A stretch of 8,760 bases of DNA from Comamonas sp. lk (GTDB lineage: Bacteria; Pseudomonadota; Gammaproteobacteria; Burkholderiales; Burkholderiaceae_C). The notes beneath the pieces were generated by a model that was not told the origin of the DNA, searched no databases, and was given only the letters and a program-made list of their open reading frames with translations. This document shows positions 1 to 7,335 of this stretch, in pieces. Each line of letters opens with the position of its first letter. The first letter of the stretch is position 1. The translations under genes were made by a program, and so were the position numbers. The stretch is from NCBI GenBank assembly GCA_945901215.1, contig CAMDKE010000102.1:1-8760 (forward strand), given 5' to 3'.

Positions 1-3000
1 GTGTAAGCAGCAGAAATAGTTCCGCTGTAGGGCATGGCCTTGCTAACGGTCTTGGTGCCAATCTTGTTGGGGTTTCCAGAGAAGTACGGAGACCCCGTGT
101 AAGTCGCAAGGCCATTCGTAAAGAACTGAGACGAGATGTGGTCTGGCAAGGCGTTGCCGGTCAAGGTCCGCGTCGTGGTGCCCGTGCAGGTGAAGGCTGC
201 CTGGCTCGTACCAGTGGTGCTGGTCGTGGAACTGGTTGAGTAGGTAATAGCCGGAACAGCCCCAGTGCCAGTGGCAGTCTGGTTGGTGTAGTCACAGTAC
301 TTGCTGTAATCCGAGTAAGCCGTTATGTGGCTGGTGTTGGCCGTGCTATCCAATACGCCAGCGGCATTCGATGGGCCGGCATTGGGGATCGTCGTGGAAC
401 TGGTGGCCGCCGAAACCGCAGTGTAGTAATTGCCACCGGAATCTGTCATGCCGCCCCTCACCGAGCAGGTGTAGGTTTTACCATTGGTCAGTCCACTGAC
501 CACTAGGGGATTGGTGAGATTGGCCTTAACCGTGCCATCGCTGTACTCCGCACTTCCCATGCTGGTGTTACTCAAGCCGCCGTCGGACGATGTGCACAAA
601 GCGAAGTAACCGACTGCCGGCGTATAGCTTGTACCCTTTGCAGCATTCGCGAGCGTCGTCACCTTGCCACCGATGTAGTTGAACTGCACGCTGATGCGCC
701 CATCCCCGGGCAACACCCCGTTCACACTGGGCGCAACCAGCGCAGTGGACGTGGTGGTCGTCGTTGGGGTCTTTGCTGCCGATGAAGCGCTATCACCAGC
801 GGAATTTCCAGCCAACACCGTGCAACTGTAGGCAGTACTGTTGGTCAATCCGCTGACCCAAATGGGGCTGGCAGAAAACTTACCTGAAGAAACACTGCTT
901 ATCGTGCCCGTTGTCGTCGTACATGTGGCATTGAAATAGCTTGGGGTGCCTCCCGTGCTGGCGGCAGAAAAGGCTATCAAAACACCATTTGTCGCTCCGT
1001 CCGCGGTATTGATGGTGGGTGCGTCAGGTTTGGCGCCAGTGGAAGCCGTTGGCGTAGTTGAGAGCGCGTTGGACAGTGTTGTGGTGTTCATTCCACCCGT
1101 GTTGTACGCCCCTACGGTGCACGTGTAGCTGGCTCCGGCCGTCAACCCTGTGACGACGATGGAGCTTGCTGTGGACGCACCGGTTGCCACCACCGGCGTG
1201 CTGCCAGTTGCGGTGCAGGTCGCAATGAAACCTGTTGCAGTGCCAGCAGTGGTGCTTGTGGCAGCTTTGGTAAATGCCACCGTGATCTGCCCAACACCCG
1301 CCGTAACACTGTTTACCGTTGGCACACCGGGCTTGGTCGTTGTAGTAACCCCGGGAACCACGACTGCCGAGGCGGATGCAAGGCTGGAGCCGATGGCGTT
1401 CTTGGCCTGCGCGCTGCAGGTGTAGACCGAGCCGTTGGTCAAGGGAGTCACCACAATCGAGGTGGCGGTCGTCGTCGTCGTGCTGACAGTCTTGGTAGTG
1501 GTACCGACGCATGAAGCGTCGTATCCCGTAATTGCCGAACCACCGTTAGACGTAGGCGCCGTAAATGCCACTGTCGCTTTGCCTGCAGCGGCAGTCACCG
1601 AAACCAGGGTTGGCGCGCCCGGCACCGTCGCTGCCGCCACAGGCGTCACCTTGGCCACAGAGGAGGTAACGCTGGTTAACGTGCTATTGCTCGCCGTGAC
1701 AGTACAGGAATACTCACTGCCGTTGGTCAGGCCAGTCACCACAATCGGGCTGAGCGGATTGGTGGCTGTAATGGCGGTGAAAGTGCCAGTGACGCACGAT
1801 GCGGTGTAGAGCGCAATTGCAGAGCTCCCGGTCGATGTTGGCGCTGTGAACGCCACGCTGGCTTGCCCTGCTCCTGCCGTTGCCACAACATTGGTGGGCG
1901 CCCCTGGCGCAGTCGCCGCAGTTCCAGAACTGGCCGTGATGCTGTGCTTTTGCAGTCGGGTTACCGCGGTCGTGGACGTCGCCGTCACACAGGCACCGGA
2001 CGTAGCGGCAAAGCGCTGGATAAAGCCGGCATAGCTGCCCGCTGTGGTGGCGGTCAGGCCCAAGACCACAGTTTGGCCTTTGGTCACCAGTACCGGGGTG
2101 GTGGTGGCTGCTGCGGCACCATTGACGTACAAAGCGCCGGTGGCAGCAGTAGTAGCTGTGGTGGTCGTGCCCGATACGCTGGTGACCGATCCCACCGAGA
2201 AGCAGGTGCCCGCGTCGTCTGTGCCCACCGTATAGGCCGTCGATTTGCTCACGGTGCCCACCACGGCTGCGGAGTCGCTGGACTTGTACTTGTCTACCAC
2301 CAGGTCCGTGCCGCCCGAGCTGTCCACCCAGGGGGTGAGTTGGGCTGCGGTAAAGGTCGTGGTGCTTGTCAAGGCATTCAGATTCAGGGGCAGCGCATAA
2401 AAGGTGTTGAGCTTGCTGGCAACGGTGCTCAGGCTCACCTCTGCAGATGCGGTGTTAATGCTGGCTTGCAATGCACTGGAGCCTGCACTGCCGTTGATCA
2501 GCCCGTCGTCGACCAAATCGAGCTGGAAGTTGGCGATGAATTGGCTCACTCCCACCCCGTTTCCGCCAATTTTCATGACCAGGGCTGACAAGGCCACCAA
2601 TATCTTGTTGGGCGTGGCGTCTTTGGCGATGTCGAGTTCGTTGAAGTTGTTGGGTATGGTGACCGTGGTGGTGCTGGTGTCACCGCTCATCATGTCGGCG
2701 CCGTTGTAGATGCGAAAGGCCGCCAGCACTTCTTTTTGTGCCTGGGTGCGCGAGGCCGCAAACTTGCGGTAGGTGGAGAGTCCGTAGGCGTTGGTTTTGT
2801 CGGTCACCAGGGCAACAATGCGTGGCCCGGCCAGGGTGGTGAGCAGGTTGACGTTGACCAGGCGGTCAATGGTGAGGTCGCCTTGCGCCTGCAGCAGCAC
2901 CGAGTCGGTGGCCTGCTCGCCGGTGATTTCGTTTAAGTAGTAGCCTTGGGCAAAGGTCTGCACGTGCTGGCGGGTGAAGTTGATGCCAGAGGACGTGAAG

Positions 3001-3239
3001 CCGCCCATATTGTCTTTGGTGAGCAGGTCGTAGCTCAGGCCAGAGGGTTGGTAGTTCAGCGGGTTGAGTTCGGCAATGGTCACGCGCGAGCCCTTGAGCA
3101 GCGGGCCTTTTTGTGCCAAACCGCCTTCCACCGTGAAACCGGTGCTGGTTTGGCTGACGGTACTGCTGGTGCCCCCGCCGCAGGCACTCAACACGACGAT
3201 ACTGAGCGCGCTCAGCGCAAGGCGAATGGCATTCTTCAT
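1..3239 (-). CDS. Large FN3-repeat lipoprotein with partial YHYH-like C-terminus (3' end beyond window)
   Basis: The frame is open from ATG (3237-3239) to the left edge: 1,079 codons with no stop, so the C-terminus is missing. Residues 1-20 are a lipoprotein signal ending in lipobox LSAC (Cys20). Gly follows Cys20, so there is no inner-membrane retention Asp and surface or outer-membrane anchoring is likely. Residues about 35-300 form a region starting with motif GLAQKGPLLKGSRVTIAEL and containing YYLNEITGE and VNVNLLTTL, which I have seen at the start of other bacterial surface lipoproteins but cannot name. Residues about 305-430 look beta-rich, with Cys346 and Cys417. Residues about 444-950 hold five FN3-like repeats. 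Residues about 1013-1079 (TGNALPDH, then SGNPNKI) resemble the start of a YHYH domain. Low-complexity Thr/Ser linkers join the parts. No good Shine-Dalgarno precedes the ATG, but the signal peptide begins exactly there. Function unknown; a role in binding or adhesion outside the cell is inference. Open frame and lipobox are firm; the YHYH call is moderate. Confidence 0.9.
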   Translation of the reverse strand, partial: MKNAIRLALSALSIVVLSACGGGTSSTVSQTSTGFTVEGGLAQKGPLLKGSRVTIAELNPLNYQPSGLSYDLLTKDNMGGFTSSGINFTRQHVQTFAQGYYLNEITGEQATDSVLLQAQGDLTIDRLVNVNLLTTLAGPRIVALVTDKTNAYGLSTYRKFAASRTQAQKEVLAAFRIYNGADMMSGDTSTTTVTIPNNFNELDIAKDATPNKILVALSALVMKIGGNGVGVSQFIANFQLDLVDDGLINGSAGSSALQASINTASAEVSLSTVASKLNTFYALPLNLNALTSTTTFTAAQLTPWVDSSGGTDLVVDKYKSSDSAAVVGTVSKSTAYTVGTDDAGTCFSVGSVTSVSGTTTTATTAATGALYVNGAAAATTTPVLVTKGQTVVLGLTATTAGSYAGFIQRFAATSGACVTATSTTAVTRLQKHSITASSGTAATAPGAPTNVVATAGAGQASVAFTAPTSTGSSAIALYTASCVTGTFTAITATNPLSPIVVTGLTNGSEYSCTVTASNSTLTSVTSSVAKVTPVAAATVPGAPTLVSVTAAAGKATVAFTAPTSNGGSAITGYDASCVGTTTKTVSTTTTTATSIVVTPLTNGSVYTCSAQAKNAIGSSLASASAVVVPGVTTTTKPGVPTVNSVTAGVGQITVAFTKAATSTTAGTATGFIATCTATGSTPVVATGASTASSIVVTGLTAGASYTCTVGAYNTGGMNTTTLSNALSTTPTASTGAKPDAPTINTADGATNGVLIAFSAASTGGTPSYFNATCTTTTGTISSVSSGKFSASPIWVSGLTNSTAYSCTVLAGNSAGDSASSAAKTPTTTTTSTALVAPSVNGVLPGDGRISVQFNYIGGKVTTLANAAKGTSYTPAVGYFALCTSSDGGLSNTSMGSAEYSDGTVKANLTNPLVVSGLTNGKTYTCSVRGGMTDSGGNYYTAVSAATSSTTIPNAGPSNAAGVLDSTANTSHITAYSDYSKYCDYTNQTATGTGAVPAITYSTSSTTSTTGTSQAAFTCTGTTTRTLTGNALPDHISSQFFTNGLATYTGSPYFSGNPNKIGTKTVSKAMPYSGTISAAY
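390..1910 (-). repeat. Five tandem FN3-like repeats within the lipoprotein gene
   Basis: Approximate repeat limits in residues are 444-535, 539-632, 638-734, 738-828 and 835-950. Each begins with a Pro-rich turn such as PGAPT or KPGVPT, continues with a strand like ASVAFTAP, and has a late motif of the form V-x-G-L-T-N-G followed by Y-[ST]-C. Each repeat has two cysteines about 30-43 residues apart: 482/512, 577/608, 675/707, 773/806 and 882/925. On the plus strand the GLTNG-coding stretch recurs near 486, 841, 1141, 1436 and 1726, a spacing of about 290-355 bp. The fifth repeat is longer, with extra residues between its strands. The repeats are diverged in DNA, so recent duplication is unlikely. 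Confidence 0.8.
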
Positions 3240-3425
3240 GGCTAAGAAACTTTCAAGAAAAAACAGAAACGAAGCATGGATCGGGTGCAAGACACAAAAA
3301 AAGCGCCGACTAAGGCATGCAAAGACGGCTCCTAATCGCAGATAACGAAAATATCAAATTGATCATAAAACACAAATTACATACTTAATGAATATTTTTA
3401 AACGTATCTTTGTTATTAACCATTT
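3240..3425. promoter_or_regulatory. AT-rich divergent intergenic region between lipoprotein and kinase genes
   Basis: This 186-bp gap separates two divergent gene starts and must hold promoters for both. The part next to the kinase (about 3341-3425) is strikingly AT-rich against the GC-rich genes. It contains a short inverted repeat ATCAA-A-TTGAT (3353-3363) and an adjoining TGATCA palindrome (3360-3365), which could be part of a regulator site. For the minus strand, TTCATT and TATGAT with an 18-base spacer is a possible but poor -35/-10 pair. For the plus strand only weak -10 matches such as TATCTT (3405-3410) are seen. Neither gene has a clear Shine-Dalgarno. The GC-rich island at 3303-3330 is described separately. 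Confidence 0.5.
3296..3329 (-). terminator. Weak hairpin plus T7 in the lipoprotein leader
   Basis: Read on the minus strand, GCCG (3329-3326) can pair with CGGC (3308-3305). A T-T mismatch and a further CT/AG pairing follow inward, and the loop contains the palindrome GCATGC. Two bases after the stem comes a run of seven T (3302-3296). This has the shape of an intrinsic terminator, but the stem is short. It lies 57 bases upstream of the lipoprotein ATG on the same strand, so it would act as a leader attenuator, unless the promoter lies downstream of it. No known riboswitch consensus was recognised. Confidence 0.25.
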
Positions 3426-5345
3426 ATGATGAAAAAGTCATTTTTTCTACTTTTGCTACTGCTCCAGTCACTTGCATGGGCCTCGGTCCCCGGCTACGAC
3501 ATCGAGCGCACCTACTTTCACGATGCGAACAACCAGGCCTCGATAGACCGAATCACGCAGGCACCATTCGCGCCGTTTGCGGGCGACCTTCGGATGGGGT
3601 TTCAACGGGGTGCGACCTGGATCCGGTTTCGCATTCACCACAACGACCCCTCGGGCAAGCGCGCGGTCGCGGATGCGGGCAATCCCTTCATCCTTCGCGT
3701 GGGCCCCTACACGCTGGACCAGATTGACCTGTACGAAAACTACGGTGGAAGCTGGCATATCGGTCACGCAGGCGATCGCCAGCACAAGAGCATGGACAAA
3801 TGCCCGGATGACATGCACTGTTTTTCCCTGCATACAGATGGCCGGGAGCCCAGTGTGGTGTACCTCAAGGCACAGACCCAGGGCATGCGGCTGATTGAAA
3901 CCGAGTTGACGCTCGAAGACCGCCTGGCGCTATCGGTTGCGCCGCGGGTGGCCCGCATCAGCACAGCCTTGGCGCTTGCCAATGGCCTGCTGCTACTGGG
4001 CTTGTTGTTTTTTGCGATGCAACGCACCCGCTTGCTGCATATTTACTGCTGGTACCAGGCATCGGTGGTGCTGCTGATGTACTCCAGCACAGGTATGCTG
4101 GCTGAGCGATTTTCGGCAAACTCCCCGCAGACAGTGGAAGCGATGGGCAACCTCATCCAAGTGGCGCGGGTGTTCGCCATGGTGCTGCTTGGCTGGGCTG
4201 CGCTTGCCGCATACCAACCGCCACGGGCCTATCGCAAGCTCATTTATTTCCTGTTGTTGTGGTGCGCTGCCAACGCGCTATTGGTGGCGGTGGGGTACGC
4301 CTATTTGGGATTGGCGTTCAATTACCTGGTAGTGGCCTTGAACCCGCTGGTGCAACTGTATGGAGCCATGAACACCAGCGGCAATACCCAGGCCTTAAGG
4401 AGAATAATTTACGCCGCTTACGCTTGCTACCTGGGCGCACTTACTCTGGGTTCACTGGTCGCATTTGACCTGCTGTACTTCAACCCGCTGACAGGGGCTT
4501 TGCAAAATTTAGCCGACTGGCGGCTCAATGGAGTTGCGGTCGGCATTTTCGTAGTGCTCTATTTCAACAGCGAACAGGCAGGTAAAAAACTGCTGGCTTT
4601 GCGCGAAGTCCAGGCTCTGCGCATAGAGGCCTTGCAGGCCAGGGCACAGCGTGAAATATTGAACGAGCGCAACACGCTGATCGACGTCCTGACCCATGAA
4701 CTCAAAACCCCGTTGGGGACTATGCGCTTTGCGCTGGCCTCACTCAAACGCGAGCTGGGCATGACCCTGGACTCACTGCAAAGAATCAAGCATATTGACG
4801 CATCTGTGAAGCGGATGGACACCATCATTGAACACGTGGCCGCGTCGGTCAAATTAGAAGAAACCTACCCGCCAAGGAAATTTGAAAACCTGCCCGCAGC
4901 GTCCTTGGTAACGCAGATCATTCAGGATATGCCGGGCTTTGAGCGATTCAAATTGCACATTGAAGAAGGCGCCACCTTCCATACGGACCGGCATTTGCTC
5001 TTGCAAATCCTGGAAAACCTGCTGAGCAATGCCGAAAAATACTCGGCGCCTGGCGATATTTTGGTATTTATCCTCAAATCCACTGCAATTACGCCGCCCA
5101 TCGAGGACACCGAAGGGTCGCCAAGGCTGATTTACGTGGAGATACGCAACCGTGTCGCGCCAGAAAATGCCCCCGACGCCGATCGTTTGTTTAAGCGCTA
5201 CTACCGTCACCCCAACGTAGTGGGCTTGCCCGGCATCGGCATCGGCCTTCATTTGGTGCGTGTTGCCGCGGACCATATCGGCGCCACGGTACATTACCGG
5301 ATCGAGAACGGCTGGGCCATTTTCGAAGTGCGCATTCCCAACTGA
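3426..5345 (+). CDS. 7TMR-DISM sensor histidine kinase
   Basis: This 639-residue membrane kinase should autophosphorylate on a histidine and pass the phosphate to the regulator encoded 8 bp downstream. Residues 1-19 are a signal peptide (poly-Leu core, AWA before Ser20). Residues about 24-165 form a periplasmic beta-rich domain of the 7TMR-DISMED2 type, a fold that resembles carbohydrate-binding domains; Cys126 and Cys132 may pair. About seven membrane segments follow (about 176-199, 204-222, 242-263, 271-291, 296-312, 325-345, 368-381). A helical linker (385-412) leads to the H-box THELKTPL with His424. The ATPase domain (about 517-637) has the N-box ENLLSNAEKYS (Asn531, Asn535), an LFKRYYR F-box and a G-box GLPGIGIGLHLVR. 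The usual DxGxG box is absent: the matching place reads VEIRNRV (Asn575). Two ATGs lie in tandem (3426 and 3429); neither has a clear ribosome binding site. Ligand unknown. Family assignment is confident. Confidence 0.93.
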   Translation: MMKKSFFLLLLLLQSLAWASVPGYDIERTYFHDANNQASIDRITQAPFAPFAGDLRMGFQRGATWIRFRIHHNDPSGKRAVADAGNPFILRVGPYTLDQIDLYENYGGSWHIGHAGDRQHKSMDKCPDDMHCFSLHTDGREPSVVYLKAQTQGMRLIETELTLEDRLALSVAPRVARISTALALANGLLLLGLLFFAMQRTRLLHIYCWYQASVVLLMYSSTGMLAERFSANSPQTVEAMGNLIQVARVFAMVLLGWAALAAYQPPRAYRKLIYFLLLWCAANALLVAVGYAYLGLAFNYLVVALNPLVQLYGAMNTSGNTQALRRIIYAAYACYLGALTLGSLVAFDLLYFNPLTGALQNLADWRLNGVAVGIFVVLYFNSEQAGKKLLALREVQALRIEALQARAQREILNERNTLIDVLTHELKTPLGTMRFALASLKRELGMTLDSLQRIKHIDASVKRMDTIIEHVAASVKLEETYPPRKFENLPAASLVTQIIQDMPGFERFKLHIEEGATFHTDRHLLLQILENLLSNAEKYSAPGDILVFILKSTAITPPIEDTEGSPRLIYVEIRNRVAPENAPDADRLFKRYYRHPNVVGLPGIGIGLHLVRVAADHIGATVHYRIENGWAIFEVRIPN

Positions 5346-5353
5346 AACACTTT

Positions 5354-6085
5354 ATGACGCAAGAACGCCAAGACGCATCGCAGTCCCTGTCTGTGGCCAT
5401 CGTGGAAGACGATTCCCTTTTGCGCCAGGAAATCGAGATTCACCTGCGCGCCCGCGGCATGGTCGTGCATGCAACCAACAGCGCTGCTGGGCTTGATGAC
5501 CTGACGGCGCGCGAAGCGATCGACGTCTTCCTGATTGACCTGAGCCTGCCCGGCGAAGGTGGCCTGAGCCTGTGCAAACGCCTTCGCGAATCCTTGCCCC
5601 ATGTCGGCATCGTCATTTGCACTGGGCGCACCGCGCTGGTCGACCGCATTGCGGGCTACCGCCAAGGCGGCGCCGACTTTTACCTGACCAAGCCCGTCGC
5701 CCCCGACGAGTTGGTGCTGGTACTTCAAAGCCTGGGACGGCGCCTGAAAAAAACCGGGTCCGCCGACAGCTGGTCCTTGAGCCTGCGCGACCGCACCTTG
5801 CAAGGGCCCTTGCCCGAGCAAAAGCTGCAAATCACGGGTCGGGAAAAAACCCTCTTGGTGGCCCTGATGCAAGCCAAAGACAACACCCTGGACTCTGGCG
5901 TGCTGTGCGACCTGTTTGGGGACGAACATTCTGACCGCTCCATTAGCAAACACTCGCTAGAAGAGTTGGTTGCGCGGCTGCGCAAAAAGTTCAAAACCGT
6001 GCAAGCCGAAGGGTCTGAGCACGCCATCAAGTCCGTGTGGGGTGTGGGCTACCAGTTGTGCATCCGGGTCAACTTCATCCATTGA
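5354..6085 (+). CDS. OmpR-type response regulator, partner of the 7TMR-DISM kinase
   Basis: This 243-residue protein is the output half of the two-component system. The receiver domain (about residues 12-128) has the acidic pocket Glu18-Asp19-Asp20, the phospho-acceptor Asp62 in FLIDLSLPG, the switch Thr90 in ICTGR, and Lys113 in LTKP, so all catalytic positions are intact. Residues about 138-236 are a winged-helix DNA-binding domain of the Trans_reg_C type: TGREKTLLVAL, then a recognition-helix stretch around SKHSLEELVARLRKK, and the closing KSVWGVGYQL hairpin. The length is usual for OmpR/PhoB regulators. The start lies 8 bp after the kinase stop, which implies co-transcription and probably translational coupling, since no strong Shine-Dalgarno is visible. 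The gene ends 21 bp before the convergent HupE-type gene. Target promoters are unknown; the AT-rich region 3240-3425 is a reasonable guess. Confidence 0.93.
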   Translation: MTQERQDASQSLSVAIVEDDSLLRQEIEIHLRARGMVVHATNSAAGLDDLTAREAIDVFLIDLSLPGEGGLSLCKRLRESLPHVGIVICTGRTALVDRIAGYRQGGADFYLTKPVAPDELVLVLQSLGRRLKKTGSADSWSLSLRDRTLQGPLPEQKLQITGREKTLLVALMQAKDNTLDSGVLCDLFGDEHSDRSISKHSLEELVARLRKKFKTVQAEGSEHAIKSVWGVGYQLCIRVNFIH

Positions 6086-6106
6086 CCGCTCGCCCCTGGA
6101 CGTGCC

Positions 6107-7279
6107 CTAAACGACCCGCTCCACCAACCAAAACGCGCCCATAGCCATTGCCACGGCACCCGCAAAGCGCTGCCAAACGGCGTCTGCCTGGCGGGCAAAC
6201 AGGTGGCGCAACACCTGCACCAGGGCATACAGGGCAAGTGCCACTGCACATTGCCCGGCTTCAATGCCGAGGTTAAAGCCCACAATGCTCCACACCGGGT
6301 AGGGGCTAAGGGCAATCGACAGGCTGGAGCCATCCTCGCGCATGGCAGAGGCAAACCCCAAGCCGTGTACCAGCCCCAGGCCAAATACCAGCAGCAACTC
6401 CCATTTCAGCAACATCTGCATCCGCAGCAGGTGCAAGGCAGACACCAGCACAATCGACGCGGCAATGGCCGGCTCCACCAAGGCGGCAGACACGCTGACC
6501 CAGCCCAGGGAAGCCAGGCCAAACGTGACGCCATGCGCCACGGTAAACGCCGTCAACAAGACCGCCCAGCGCCGCACGCTGATACCGCTGGCCAAAAGCG
6601 CGACCAAAAAAACAATATGGTCGGCGCCGCCCATGATGTGGTCAAACCCATGGTGCACAAAATTGGCCACATGGCGATGTACCGGGGCAAAAAACTCCAG
6701 CCGGGACTGCCCGGGGGACAGCAGGCCCACTTCTTGGGTCAGCGTTTTGCCGTCCTGGGTGCGTGACACGTTTACCTTGAGCGTTTCCACCACCGGTCCG
6801 GAAACCCCCAGTGGCGCTAAGGGCACGCGGCTCCACAAACTGTAGTCGAGCGTCACCACCGCAGGCACCGACTCCCAGTTGGCGGCGCCCACTACCAGTA
6901 TTTGTGGGAGCTGCGGTGCAGGCGGCGTACCACTCGCTGGCGCGTCGGGCATCGGGGTGGGGGTTAGCACCATCTGGCTCCAGAGCGCCTTGCGGCCGTC
7001 ACCGTCCAGGGCTACGGCGGATTGCACTTGCGCGATCAACGCGGCCTGGTGGGCCTGGATTTCTGCACGGTCGAGCTGGCCGTCTGCATTGTCATCAGCT
7101 CCGACAAGGGCCGCCACGGGGATGGAAATCGCCACAAAAACCTGCTTGCCCGACAGGCTGACGGTGGCATGGCCGGTTTCCACCACGTGGGCGCTGAGCG
7201 CCAAGGGCGCCGCCCACACCGCGCACCGCAGCGTGCAAACAAGCTTGCGGCAAAAGCCGCGCATCCAGCAGGTATTCAT
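6107..7279 (-). CDS. HupE/UreJ-type membrane protein with EF-hand loop
   Basis: This is a 390-residue membrane protein of the HupE/UreJ family. Members are linked to nickel or cobalt uptake in some bacteria, but the substrate here is unproven. From the ATG at 7277-7279, residues 1-30 read as a signal peptide ending in LALSA, and the mature chain starts with His (HVVETG), typical of the family. The periplasmic part (about 31-210) contains a textbook EF-hand loop, DDNADGQLDRAE (residues 62-73, ligands Asp62, Asn64, Asp66, Glu73), and a Pro-rich linker near 105-125. The C-terminal part has about six membrane segments and the family motif HHGFDHIMGGADH (209-221), then AHG (His249), LVHGLGF (His305) and FNLGIEAGQ (Glu340), candidate metal ligands. 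The frame continues upstream to ATGs at 7363 and 7570. The 7570 start would run antisense into the hydrolase gene and was rejected; 7363 and 7264 remain possible. Odd: four cysteines in the signal peptide. Confidence 0.85.
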   Translation of the reverse strand: MNTCWMRGFCRKLVCTLRCAVWAAPLALSAHVVETGHATVSLSGKQVFVAISIPVAALVGADDNADGQLDRAEIQAHQAALIAQVQSAVALDGDGRKALWSQMVLTPTPMPDAPASGTPPAPQLPQILVVGAANWESVPAVVTLDYSLWSRVPLAPLGVSGPVVETLKVNVSRTQDGKTLTQEVGLLSPGQSRLEFFAPVHRHVANFVHHGFDHIMGGADHIVFLVALLASGISVRRWAVLLTAFTVAHGVTFGLASLGWVSVSAALVEPAIAASIVLVSALHLLRMQMLLKWELLLVFGLGLVHGLGFASAMREDGSSLSIALSPYPVWSIVGFNLGIEAGQCAVALALYALVQVLRHLFARQADAVWQRFAGAVAMAMGAFWLVERVV

Positions 7280-7311
7280 CAATAAGCAGCGTCGAAGCGC
7301 CTTTGCAGCAC

Positions 7312-7335
7312 AAAAAAACCGGGCGCCGCCAGGTT
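7312..7335 (-). terminator. Intrinsic terminator-like hairpin in the HupE leader
   Basis: On the minus strand AACC (7335-7332) pairs with GGTT (7320-7317). After a T-C mismatch, GGC (7330-7328) pairs with GCC (7324-7322) around a three-base loop. The stem runs directly into seven T (7318-7312), of which five remain unpaired. The shape fits an intrinsic terminator. It sits 32 bases upstream of the chosen HupE start on the same strand, with no minus-strand gene to terminate, so attenuation of HupE is one explanation. If the gene starts at 7363 it would instead be coding sequence. Confidence 0.4.

Noticed and set aside
1863..2588. A 241-codon plus-strand frame opposite the lipoprotein gene
   Set aside because: The product is Gly/Arg/His-rich and low in complexity, has no domain, and lies opposite a continuous coding frame with a lipobox and FN3 repeats.
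3290..3345. GCAAAG-containing GC-rich segment on the plus strand, resembling part of a c-di-GMP-I riboswitch
   Set aside because: Only the short GCAAAG string matches. The flanking conserved motifs, the GAAA tetraloop and the receptor helix of that family could not be found.
5294..5953. A 219-codon minus-strand frame opposite the response regulator
   Set aside because: It covers the well-supported receiver and DNA-binding domains on the other strand; the product is Gln/Ala/Gly-rich without motifs.
6086..6106. Possible bidirectional terminator between the convergent regulator and HupE genes
   Set aside because: The 21-bp gap and flanks show no stable stem with a T-run on either strand.
6203..6845. 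Two overlapping plus-strand frames (187 and 167 codons) opposite the HupE-type gene
   Set aside because: Gln/His/Pro-rich products with no domain, opposite a membrane protein with clear family motifs.
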